Origin: a virus
IMG/VR virus record: IMGVR_UViG_3300044821_000049
Span: 1-43,050 of that record
DNA: 43,050 nt
Reading direction: 5' to 3' (one strand)
The notes beneath the pieces are model-generated. The model saw only the letters and a list, made by a program, of their open reading frames with translations, was not told the DNA's origin and did no database searches. The position numbers and the translations under genes were made by a program. This document shows positions 27,747 to 35,353 of this stretch, piece by piece. The first letter of the stretch is position 1. Every line of letters begins with the position of its first letter.

Positions 27747-29111
27747 ATGGCGCGTAAGCAGCCAGCACCCGCGCCCATCCTTGGGGACAATAAAAGCCTC
27801 TCGGTTGAGTGGTGGGCCATCGCCCGCGTCAAACCCTACGAGCGCAACGCCCGCAAGATTCCTCAATCCGCAATCGATAAAGTAGCGACCTCAATCCGAG
27901 AGTTCGGATGGCGACAGCCGATTGTCGTAGACGAGCACGGCGTGATCCTGGCGGGCCACGCGCGGCTGCTGGCCGCTCGGCAATTGCAGGCGACCGAGGT
28001 TCCCGTCCACCAGGCGCTCGGTCTCACTCCGGCGCAATGCAAGGCGTATAGGTTGATGGACAACCGCAGCCATGATGAGGCGCAATGGGATCTCGATTTG
28101 ATAGGCCCGGAACTACTCGAACTCCGCGCGATGGACTTTGATCTCAACCTGACTGGGTTTGACATGAGTCAGGTCAAGACTCACTTACGCGGTGGCGGTT
28201 TGACTGACCCTGATGACGTGCCCGAGGTTCAGCCTGTAGTCGTGACTCAGCCGGGCGACTTGTGGCTGTTAGGCGATCACCGGCTTCTGTGTGGGGACTC
28301 TACCGAGCTTGCAGCCGTCGAGCGGGTGATGGACGGTCAGAAAGCAGACCTAGTGTTTACCGATCCGCCATACAACGTGGTGGTTTGCGGAGGAACCCAT
28401 GACCCTCGAGACCAACGAAACTACGGCAAAGGGCCTAAGATTCAAAACGACGCAATGCCCGATCGGGAATTTATGCAATTCCTGCGTGACGCATTGTTGT
28501 CTTGCGCTGCAATGACGAAGGCGGGCGCTGCGATCTACGTTTGCCACGCCGACACGAAAGGGCGTTTATTCCGTGAGGCGTTTGAGGATGCTGGATTCTT
28601 TTTGCATGCTGTAGTTATCTGGGTAAAGCAGCAGTTCGTGTTCGGGCGCAGCGACTACCACTGGCAACACGAGCCGATCCTCTACGGTTGGATGACTGGA
28701 GCAGCTCATCAGTTCTACGGGGAGCGAAATCAGGGAACGACGTGGAATATTGACCGACCTATGCGAAGCGATATGGCACACCCCACACAGAAACCCGTGG
28801 CGTTAGCCGAGAAGGCTATCGTCAATTCGAGTAAGGCAGGGAACATTATCCTGGATCAGTTTGGCGGAGGAGGATCCACTCTGGTCGCTTGCGAGAAGTC
28901 TGGTCGATCTGCACGGCTGCTGGAAATCGATCCGCAATATGTTGACGTGATAGTACGCCGCTGGCAAGCGTTCACCGGGCGCGAAGCAACGCTCGAAGGC
29001 CACGGGTCCACGTTCGAGCGCGTCGCCGAGGGCCGCGCACTCGAACGCGAGGATCACGACAAAGACGATGCGTTACGATTGATTCAGGAACGCGATGCCA
29101 ACCCCGCCTAA
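27747..29111 (+). CDS. ParB-domain DNA methyltransferase (N6-adenine or N4-cytosine), 454 aa
   Basis: The N-terminal 110 residues are a ParB-like nuclease/DNA-binding domain: WWAIARVKPYERNARKIPQS, then FGWRQPIVVDEHGVILAGHARLLAAR. The MTase has the beta-class order: DPPY (in FTDPPYNVVV, about residue 206) before the SAM-binding FGGGG (in LDQFGGGGSTLVACEKSGR, about 372). The C-terminal tail is highly charged. It methylates phage DNA, probably to evade host restriction; the target base cannot be told from sequence alone. It overlaps the small terminase gene by 17 bases. Confidence 0.88.
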   Translation: MARKQPAPAPILGDNKSLSVEWWAIARVKPYERNARKIPQSAIDKVATSIREFGWRQPIVVDEHGVILAGHARLLAARQLQATEVPVHQALGLTPAQCKAYRLMDNRSHDEAQWDLDLIGPELLELRAMDFDLNLTGFDMSQVKTHLRGGGLTDPDDVPEVQPVVVTQPGDLWLLGDHRLLCGDSTELAAVERVMDGQKADLVFTDPPYNVVVCGGTHDPRDQRNYGKGPKIQNDAMPDREFMQFLRDALLSCAAMTKAGAAIYVCHADTKGRLFREAFEDAGFFLHAVVIWVKQQFVFGRSDYHWQHEPILYGWMTGAAHQFYGERNQGTTWNIDRPMRSDMAHPTQKPVALAEKAIVNSSKAGNIILDQFGGGGSTLVACEKSGRSARLLEIDPQYVDVIVRRWQAFTGREATLEGHGSTFERVAEGRALEREDHDKDDALRLIQERDANPA

Positions 29112-29487
29112 GATCCACATCGAAGAGCTTGAGAAGCTGGCCAGCCTGCAATGCACACAGCCCGAGATCGCGGCCTATTTCAAAGTGAGCTTGCAAGCCG
29201 TCGAGCAGGCGCTTCAGAAGCCAGCGTTCCGCGATGCGTACAACCGCGGGCGGCACAGCGGCATCGTGTCGCTGCGGAGAGCCCAGTTCCAGGCGGCGCT
29301 CAACGGCAACCCGGCTCTTCTCATCTGGCTCGGGAAGCAACTACTCGGCCAACGCGATACGCTGATTACAGAGTCCACTATAAGCGTGAATGAGCAGTCA
29401 ACCTATCGAACCGAGGTCGAAAGCAAGCTCGCTCGTCTCATCGCTGAGACCGGAGCAACTCCGCGCGACCCTCGACAGGTTAACTGA
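29095..29487 (+). CDS. terS: Terminase small subunit-like protein, 130 aa
   Basis: Located directly upstream of the large terminase. The N-terminal helix-turn-helix-like part (IEELEKLASLQCTQPEIAAY then FKVSLQAVEQALQKPAFRDAYNRGR) fits the small subunit, which binds packaging signals. A following helix (RRAQFQAALNGNPALLIWLGKQLLGQRD) is the typical oligomerisation helix. Its 3' 98 bases overlap the start of the large subunit, so translation coupling is expected. The start overlaps the end of the MTase. Confidence 0.75.
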   Translation: MPTPPKIHIEELEKLASLQCTQPEIAAYFKVSLQAVEQALQKPAFRDAYNRGRHSGIVSLRRAQFQAALNGNPALLIWLGKQLLGQRDTLITESTISVNEQSTYRTEVESKLARLIAETGATPRDPRQVN

Positions 29488-30754
29488 GTCCGAACTCGAA
29501 GCGCTCCACTTCAACTGGGATTTCTGGGCTACCGACAAACAACGGCTGCCACCCGGCAACTGGGCGTACTGGCTGATCAAAGCCGGACGCGGATTCGGGA
29601 AGACTCGCACGGGCGCTGAGACAGTCCGTCAGTGGGCTCGAACCAACTCCTACGTCAACCTGATCGGCGCGACTGCGGACGATGCTCGCGACATCATGAT
29701 CGAGGGAGAATCGGGCATCATGGCGATATGCCCGCGCGGTGAACGGCCATTGTATCTCCGTGCGGATCGACAGTTGAGATGGCCGAACGGATCAAAGTCT
29801 CTCATATTTACGGCTGACGAACCGGAGCGGTTGCGCGGCAAGCAGCACATGAAGCTGTGGTGTGATGAGTTGGCGGCGTGGCGTTACGTCGATGACGCGT
29901 GGACGCAAGCAAAGTTTGGGTTGCGGTTGGGCAAGCATCCGCAAGCGATCATCACCACCACACCGAAACCGTTGCCGATTATCAAGGCACTCATCAGCGA
30001 TCCGGCCTGTGTCGTGACGCACGGCAGCACGTACGAGAACCGGGCAAACCTCGCACCATCGTTTTTCGCGGACATCATTCGCACCTACGAAGGAACCCGC
30101 ATCGGCCGGCAAGAACTGTTGGCCGAGATCCTCGACGATACGCCAGGCGCGCTATGGTCTCAGGCGATGGTCGAACTCGCACAGTGCTCGCTCCGCGATG
30201 TGCGGCCATTGATCCGCGTGGTGGTGGCGGTCGATCCGGCAGTGACGGCAAACGAAGGGTCCGACGAAACCGGCATCGTGGTGGCTGGAGTGTCCAGCGA
30301 AAAGGTGTGGGTTCTGGAAGACGGCAGCATTAAAGCCAGCCCGGGAGAGTGGGCGGCGGCCGTCGTGCGACTCGCGAAGAAGTGGAATGCGGATCGAATC
30401 ATCGCGGAGGTAAACAACGGCGGCGACCTTGTCGAGCGCAATATCCGCATGGCCGAGGGCGGCGCAAACCTGCCATTTCGCGCGGTTCGGGCGTCACGCG
30501 GTAAGGCCATGCGCGCGGAGCCTGTGGCGGCGCTGTATGAACGTAACCTCGTGGCGCACGTGCGGCAAGTTGACAATCCCACGGCGCTGAATCAGCTTGA
30601 AGATCAGATGATGTCGTTTGTGCCAGGTATAACAGGGAAGTCGCCCGACAGACTTGATGCCCTTGTCTGGGCTATTACCGACCTTGTCATCGATCCGTTG
30701 ATAGTCCACTCGCCATATCAGCTTGGCGAGTGGCAAAGCATATCCGCCGTGTAA
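29390..30754 (+). CDS. terL: Terminase large subunit, 454 aa
   Basis: Walker A near residue 64 (LIKAGRGFGKTRTGAE), Walker B near 155 (KLWCDELAAW), and the coupling motif TTTPKP near 185. The nuclease domain starts about residue 280 with VAVDPAVT and includes GSDETGIVVAG and NADRIIAEVNNGGD. These fit the Terminase_6/DNA packaging ATPase-nuclease group. The protein pumps DNA into the procapsid and cuts at the end. The N-terminal TESELEALHFNWDFWAT is typical for this family, so the ATG at 29390, overlapping the small subunit, is accepted. Confidence 0.92.
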   Translation: MSSQPIEPRSKASSLVSSLRPEQLRATLDRLTESELEALHFNWDFWATDKQRLPPGNWAYWLIKAGRGFGKTRTGAETVRQWARTNSYVNLIGATADDARDIMIEGESGIMAICPRGERPLYLRADRQLRWPNGSKSLIFTADEPERLRGKQHMKLWCDELAAWRYVDDAWTQAKFGLRLGKHPQAIITTTPKPLPIIKALISDPACVVTHGSTYENRANLAPSFFADIIRTYEGTRIGRQELLAEILDDTPGALWSQAMVELAQCSLRDVRPLIRVVVAVDPAVTANEGSDETGIVVAGVSSEKVWVLEDGSIKASPGEWAAAVVRLAKKWNADRIIAEVNNGGDLVERNIRMAEGGANLPFRAVRASRGKAMRAEPVAALYERNLVAHVRQVDNPTALNQLEDQMMSFVPGITGKSPDRLDALVWAITDLVIDPLIVHSPYQLGEWQSISAV

Positions 30755-30767
30755 AGGGACAACAAAA

Positions 30768-31415
30768 ATGATCTCGTGTGTAATGCTGGCGGGCGGACCG
30801 GGCCGGTTACATTGGCGACTCGACGCGGTCGAATCGTGGATGTCTCAGCGTGGCGTCGAGACAGAACTGCTGGTAGTGTCGGAACTCCCGGTGCTGTCGC
30901 CATTGCCCAACGTGCGCTGGGTGCACGCGGATCCAGGCATGGATATCGGAAGCAAGCGCAACCGCGCGGCGGCGGCCGCGTTCGGCACCTTGATCGCCCA
31001 CTGGGACGATGACGACTGGAGCGCTTCGGGCCGACTCGCACAGCAGGCGGCGGCATTCCAAAACTCGAGAATTCAGGTATGCGGGTATCGGTCGGCGCTG
31101 TTCCTCGACGTGCCACGGCTGGAGGTCTGGCGTTACACCGGCGATGCCCAGTACGTCATTGGTTCCAGTCTGATGTATCGGCGGGAGTGGATAATGCGGC
31201 ATCCGTTTCCGCGACGGCAGACCGGCGAGGACAACGCGGTGGTGACCGCAGCGCGGCGTGAAGGCGTGTTGGCCGTGCTCGACAACCCCGGGCTGCTGGT
31301 CTGTCGGACTCACCCGGAGTGCGTCACGCGGCGCGATCACCGGCGCCTGATGGCAGGTCCGCAGTGGCAACAGACCACCACAGCAGAGTTGCCGGCCGAC
31401 TTCCCTGTGCGATAA
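30768..31415 (+). CDS. GT-A glycosyltransferase-like protein, 215 aa
   Basis: I chose the ATG at 30768 after AAAGGGAC. The sequence fits a GT2/GT-A type fold: an N-terminal strand, KRNRAAAAAFGTLIAHWDDDDWS (a DxD-like motif, residues about 79-84), SSLMYRREW and a late QTGEDNAVVTAARREG. Such enzymes transfer a sugar from a nucleotide donor. It is the first of four glycosyltransferase-like genes between terminase and portal. Its stop overlaps the next start (TAATG). The acceptor is unknown. Confidence 0.72.
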   Translation: MISCVMLAGGPGRLHWRLDAVESWMSQRGVETELLVVSELPVLSPLPNVRWVHADPGMDIGSKRNRAAAAAFGTLIAHWDDDDWSASGRLAQQAAAFQNSRIQVCGYRSALFLDVPRLEVWRYTGDAQYVIGSSLMYRREWIMRHPFPRRQTGEDNAVVTAARREGVLAVLDNPGLLVCRTHPECVTRRDHRRLMAGPQWQQTTTAELPADFPVR

Positions 31416-31894
31416 TGTGTCCAATGTTGTCATACGGTCGGTTGGCGGTGGTATTGGTGACTATCACCGCGGCGTGCCTCTCCGCGCAAGGCCAACCGAC
31501 CGGCTCAGACGTGCGTAAGATGCTCGCCGATCATCACACGTGGGCGATCTCGGCGGCGGCAATGTTGGGCGGCCAGCTTGCCGATGCTGCTACCACCAGC
31601 TATGCTCTCGATTATCGGCACGTGCCAGGCGTGATCGAGACGAACCCGCTTATCGTGCGTATCAACCAGGGCAACAATCAGATATTCGGGCCGGGTGGAT
31701 ACAGCTTCAAGGTTGGCACGTGGGCGGCACAGGCGGCGGTTCAGTACTGGCTTATTCGTCGCGCGGATCGGCAGGGCGGCAACGTGTACGGTGAGCGGCT
31801 GGCAAAGCGGTTTGCCGTCTCAAATTGGATCATCACCGGCCTGTTCGACGGCGTCGCCATTCACAACGCCCGTGTGGCGAAAATACTTCACTAA
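31415..31894 (+). CDS. Exported protein with hydrophobic helices, 159 aa
   Basis: The N-terminus reads MCPMLSYGRLAVVLVTITAA then CLSAQGQPTG, a signal peptide with a likely cleavage near AQG. The mature part has three hydrophobic helices (AISAAAMLGGQLADAATTSYAL, FKVGTWAAQAAVQYWLI and AVSNWIITGLFDGVAI), so it is probably membrane-embedded. The LADAATTSYAL...ETNPL pattern occurs in short exported proteins of Acidobacteriota. The gene is probably a host-derived accessory gene (moron). It is coupled by TAATG to the glycosyltransferase. Confidence 0.6.
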   Translation: MCPMLSYGRLAVVLVTITAACLSAQGQPTGSDVRKMLADHHTWAISAAAMLGGQLADAATTSYALDYRHVPGVIETNPLIVRINQGNNQIFGPGGYSFKVGTWAAQAAVQYWLIRRADRQGGNVYGERLAKRFAVSNWIITGLFDGVAIHNARVAKILH

Positions 31895-31896
31895 TC

Positions 31897-31940
31897 GGTA
31901 CCTTCGTACCATTCCCGACATAGTACGCGTGTAGTATGGT
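31897..31940 (+). promoter_or_regulatory. Leaderless-type promoter of the SLH gene (P5)
   Basis: GGTACCTTCGTACC (31897-31910), GTACCATTC at 31906 which is 41 bases before the ATG at 31947, then CATAGTA-CGCG-TGTAGTATGGT. TATGGT lies six bases before the ATG. No ribosome binding site. The GTACCATTCC block is shared with P1. Confidence 0.72.
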
Positions 31941-31946
31941 GGTGGC

Positions 31947-33809
31947 ATGTACAAACACGCGCTTTGCGCGCTTTTCTCTTTGTCACTAGCGGCGGCGGCT
32001 CCAAGGCCGCCGTTTAACATTTTCGACGTGCAACCGGGCGGTCAGATGTTGCTCACTGCCACGGCGTATATCACTGATCGCGGGATGATTGTCGGATCGA
32101 TTCCCTACGCTCCCATCTCGTGTACCGCAAGTGTCGTAACCGACAGCGGCGGCCACCAGCATGAGGAAAGCATTCCTCCGCGCCCAGTCGGTACGCTGGT
32201 TCCTTCGAGCGGGATCTCGGACGCGAACGGCAATCTGAACTTTACCTACTTTGCGCCGATGGTGGCTTCGTTCGTCCGTATTCAGTGCATTGCAAGCGTG
32301 GCTCCAAGCTATCCTACGGCGACCGGATATTACACGGTCGGAACGGGCGGCCTTGTTCCACTGCAAGCCAGCTACTCATGGCGCAATCCGGTACCGGATT
32401 ATCGGCACCCGGCAGGCATCGGCTTCTTTACTTCGCCTGTCGAGATCGCCATGGAAGGGGCGGCGAACAAAATGAAATCGGATTACGCCAACCCGGTAAC
32501 CTTTCTTCGTGGCGCCCTGCAAATGGGCGGTATCAACGACAGCGGTTCGCCCGTGCCGTGGGTTCCGCTGAGCGGGTATTCCAACGCGTACGGAAATGAA
32601 GCGGACGTACAGGTACCGGGAGTCTACCCGATGCTGGTTGCTCAGGTATTCGGTTACTACGGATGCGCGGCGGTTCAGACGGGCGGCAACACCGCCCCGA
32701 ATAATTACTACAGCGTCTGGCATATAAAGTGCGGGAAGGCCAATGCTGGCGGATCGCCAAAGAAACCGCGCGCACTCATGTCGGCGGGCCAGCAAGCCGC
32801 ACTGCAAAGTGATCCTGTGTGGCAGTCGCTACCACCCGACCAACTCACTGGCTATGATGGCACTGCGGCAATTACACTGTCGCACGTGTCCACGCTCGAC
32901 ACGGCGCAGGCATTCGCCGATGTCCCGCCCAGTGCAAGCTATTTCGACGCGGCGAACCTGATGTTTCAGGCTGGAGTAACGACCGGCTGCGTGCAATCGG
33001 ATGACCCGACCCTCCGGCAGTACTGCCCGGGCAATCTGGTCACGCGTCAAGAGATGGCGGCGTTTCTTGTGCGCGCTATCACCGGAGAGACAACGCCGCT
33101 GAACTACACGCAGACACCCTATTTCACCGACGTGCCAACGTCTAACTCGTTTTTCCCGCACGTCCAGAAGCTTCGCGACTTGGGCATCACGACCGGCTGC
33201 GGTGGGAATACGACACTCTTCTGTCCGACCGACAATGTACCGCGCTGGCAAATGGCTATGTTCTTGATCAGGGCGCGCCTGACACTGAACGGAGCCACGT
33301 TTAATTTCCGGCCGGCGCCGTACTTCGCCGATGTGCCGTGGAACGTCGAGGGCAACGGGCAACCCTTTGCGTTCATTCAGCGGCTGTACGAAGAGCACGT
33401 CACGAACGGATGCCCGGCCCAGGTGCTCTCGTTCTGTCCGGACAACCTTGTCACGCGTGGCGATATGGCATCGTTCATCATGCGAGCACTTTACAACCAG
33501 ACGGTCGATCCGGCCGCGCCGTTGCTGTATCTGGCGGGTCCGGTTTACATGCCGCTTCAACCGGGATTCTCGCAGGACGTGATTATCTATGGCGTCAACA
33601 CCAGCTTTGACGGCGGATACAGCGTCGCGGCGTTGGGCGGCGGCGTGACCATTTCGAATATCCGCATCAATGGTCCGACGCAGATGACGGTTACACTCAC
33701 AGTCAGCGCAACCGCATCGGCAGGCACTCAATCACTGGAACTGTCGTACTTCAACGGCACGCCACAGCGGTTGACTCTTCCGCTGGCCGTGCATATCGGC
33801 CAGTACTGA
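31947..33809 (+). CDS. Exported SLH-repeat protein, 620 aa
   Basis: A short signal peptide (MYKHALCALFSLSLAAAAPR) is followed by an Ig-like region (to about 140) and a middle domain of unknown type. Three SLH-type repeats start near residues 323, 392 and 459: FADVPPSASYFDAANLMFQAG, YFTDVPTSNSFFPHVQKLRDL and YFADVPWNVEG, each ending in a YCPGN/FCPTD/FCPDN...VTRxxMAxFLxRA segment. A last domain of about 100 residues is beta-rich (Ig-like). These Cys-containing SLH repeats (GITTGC...CPDN) occur in Acidobacteriota. It could be a host-surface-directed protein made in infected cells, or a virion adhesin. Confidence 0.75.
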   Translation: MYKHALCALFSLSLAAAAPRPPFNIFDVQPGGQMLLTATAYITDRGMIVGSIPYAPISCTASVVTDSGGHQHEESIPPRPVGTLVPSSGISDANGNLNFTYFAPMVASFVRIQCIASVAPSYPTATGYYTVGTGGLVPLQASYSWRNPVPDYRHPAGIGFFTSPVEIAMEGAANKMKSDYANPVTFLRGALQMGGINDSGSPVPWVPLSGYSNAYGNEADVQVPGVYPMLVAQVFGYYGCAAVQTGGNTAPNNYYSVWHIKCGKANAGGSPKKPRALMSAGQQAALQSDPVWQSLPPDQLTGYDGTAAITLSHVSTLDTAQAFADVPPSASYFDAANLMFQAGVTTGCVQSDDPTLRQYCPGNLVTRQEMAAFLVRAITGETTPLNYTQTPYFTDVPTSNSFFPHVQKLRDLGITTGCGGNTTLFCPTDNVPRWQMAMFLIRARLTLNGATFNFRPAPYFADVPWNVEGNGQPFAFIQRLYEEHVTNGCPAQVLSFCPDNLVTRGDMASFIMRALYNQTVDPAAPLLYLAGPVYMPLQPGFSQDVIIYGVNTSFDGGYSVAALGGGVTISNIRINGPTQMTVTLTVSATASAGTQSLELSYFNGTPQRLTLPLAVHIGQY

Positions 33810-33832
33810 GTTAGCGACCACGATTCAACCAC

Positions 33833-33862
33833 GGCGGGCTCGCTTCGGCGGCCCGCTTTTCT
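33833..33862 (+). terminator. Intrinsic terminator after the SLH gene
   Basis: GCGGGC and GCCCGC pair around TCGCTTCGGCG, followed by TTTTCT. This is a likely rho-independent terminator between the SLH gene and the small exported protein at 33881. Confidence 0.7.
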
Positions 33863-33880
33863 ATTTGGGAGACTGAAACT

Positions 33881-34180
33881 ATGCGACGAGCTTTCCTGCT
33901 GTTTTTGTTCTCGGGGCTGCTGTTGGGCGCGTTCAAAACTGAGCAGTACAACATCACCCAGGCGGCGGCAAATATACCCTGTATGCTCGGGATTTCGGAT
34001 CTCTCGATACCGCTGGCTACCGTCACGGTCACAAAGAATGGTCTGACCCTGAATCCTGATGAGGTAGCCTGGGCGGCTGGCACAACTCCAATTGGCGCGG
34101 TGCTGTATCCGAAGGTGCCACCGAAGCCCGGCGACACGTTCACGATCAGATTTTGGACGTCTCCCAAAGTCTCTCCTTAG
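33881..34180 (+). CDS. Small exported protein, 99 aa
   Basis: The N-terminus MRRAFLLFLFSGLLLGAFK is a clear signal sequence. The mature part (about 75 residues) is beta-rich (IPLATVTVTKNGLTLNPDEV, then FTIRFWTS). GGGAG lies nine bases before the ATG. It may be a periplasmic or cell-surface accessory of the preceding exported proteins. No domain was recognised. Confidence 0.6.
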   Translation: MRRAFLLFLFSGLLLGAFKTEQYNITQAAANIPCMLGISDLSIPLATVTVTKNGLTLNPDEVAWAAGTTPIGAVLYPKVPPKPGDTFTIRFWTSPKVSP

Positions 34181-34187
34181 TACTTCT

Positions 34188-34223
34188 GGGCTATTCTTTT
34201 CAGTAGTAAACCTGTAGTATGAT
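34188..34223 (+). promoter_or_regulatory. Leaderless-type promoter of the 34230 operon (P6)
   Basis: GGGCTATTC (34188), a degenerate form of GTACTATTC, 42 bases before the ATG at 34230, then AGTAGTA-AACC-TGTAGTATGAT (34202-34223). TATGAT is six bases from the ATG (CCCAAC between). No ribosome binding site. Confidence 0.65.
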
Positions 34224-34229
34224 CCCAAC

Positions 34230-34616
34230 ATGCGATATGAGATCCCATACTCTGGCGATTCGGTCACCCAGCCCGGAGACGTTCGGCGCTACGAAATGCG
34301 CGGCGGTGTTCTGACGCTTGTTGAGGTCATTTCGCCTGATTTCTCAAAGCCCTGTCCGTTGGTTCCCGCGCAATCGTGCGGAGTCCCAATCGATCAACGC
34401 GACATCGGCACTCCTGTTGCCTATACTTTGGCGCCGTGTGCCAATCCCGCGTGCCGAAAGACGTTCGTGAAAGCCAAAGTCGAGCTATGCCCAACGTGCC
34501 AAGCGGCGTACAAACGGCAGCTATTACGTGAGCGAGCGAAGCGCAACCGCGAAGCCGCGAAGCGTAAAAAACTCGAAGCGATTTTCGGACAGCGTCAAGC
34601 AAAAGGAGCACTCTAA
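34230..34616 (+). CDS. Zinc-ribbon protein with basic tail, 128 aa
   Basis: First gene of the glycosyltransferase-methyltransferase operon, without leader. Near residue 70, CANPACRKTF is followed by VKAKVELCPTCQAAYKR, a four-Cys zinc ribbon (CxxxxC...CxxC), then a long Arg/Lys-rich helix (RERAKRNREAAKRKK). It may bind DNA and target the modifying enzymes that follow. The acidic N-terminal part (DSVTQPGDVRRYEMRGGV) is strand-like. The end overlaps the next start by TAATG. Confidence 0.6.
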   Translation: MRYEIPYSGDSVTQPGDVRRYEMRGGVLTLVEVISPDFSKPCPLVPAQSCGVPIDQRDIGTPVAYTLAPCANPACRKTFVKAKVELCPTCQAAYKRQLLRERAKRNREAAKRKKLEAIFGQRQAKGAL

Positions 34617-35353
34617 TGTCAGTGTGGCTAACGATACCGTCAGCCCGGCCCGAACCCCAGGCGAAGGCCATCATTGATCAGTGGCGCGGACTCGGTTATC
34701 GGGTTGCGCTGTGGCGCGAGTCTGAAAAGGTCAACCCCATGGGCGGCGGTATTCAGGCCGATCTCGTGAAGGTCGGGCCGGAAGCGTATCCCGGGTACGC
34801 AATCGCGGTGAATCAGTTGATCGGTATTGCGTTGCGACTTGACCACACGGCGCGCTGGTTCGTGATCGGCGGCGATGACGTTCAACCCGATTTGGCACAC
34901 CGGGCCGACGAGATCGCGGCTCAGTGCGAAGACTACTTCGGGACGCTGGCCAATTGCTCGCGCCACGATGACCCGGAAGCTTTGTACGGCGTGATGCAAC
35001 CGACCGGCGACAGGTGGGGCGATAGCCGGGGCGCTTACATTGACCGGATATGCGGGTCCGCGTGGATCGGTCGGGAATTCGCCATGCGCGCGTACGGCGG
35101 TTTGGGTCCTCTGTGGCCTGAGTACAAACACATGTTCGTGGACGAGGAATTGCAAAACGTAGCACGTCGTGAAGGCGTGCTCTGGCAACGCCGCGATCTT
35201 ATTCAGTTGCACCAACACGCGCAACGCACGCCGAACAGTGTCACACCGCCGCATTTGCGGGAGTGGTACGGGCGGGCGCACTGGGACGAAGCAAAGGCGC
35301 TGTTTACGCGGCGGCAAGCGGCTAACTTCCCGCCGTATGAGGTTGAGCCATGA
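34616..35353 (+). CDS. Glycosyltransferase-like protein, 245 aa
   Basis: GT-A-like layout: an N-terminal WLTIPSARPEPQAKAIIDQW, a donor-site region with a DD motif in WFVIGGDDVQPDLAHRADEI (about residue 85), YIDRICGSAWIGREF, and a final MFVDEELQNVARREGVLW (xDE-x-L). This fits small glycosyltransferases of phage and capsule loci, but acceptor and donor are unknown. TAATG coupling upstream and ATGA to the C5-methyltransferase downstream put it in one operon with a DNA-modifying enzyme. Confidence 0.65.
   Translation: MSVWLTIPSARPEPQAKAIIDQWRGLGYRVALWRESEKVNPMGGGIQADLVKVGPEAYPGYAIAVNQLIGIALRLDHTARWFVIGGDDVQPDLAHRADEIAAQCEDYFGTLANCSRHDDPEALYGVMQPTGDRWGDSRGAYIDRICGSAWIGREFAMRAYGGLGPLWPEYKHMFVDEELQNVARREGVLWQRRDLIQLHQHAQRTPNSVTPPHLREWYGRAHWDEAKALFTRRQAANFPPYEVEP

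Noticed and set aside
32829-33731. A 300-residue minus-strand ORF in the SLH gene
   Set aside because: Arg/His-rich shadow; the plus frame has clear SLH repeats and a signal peptide.
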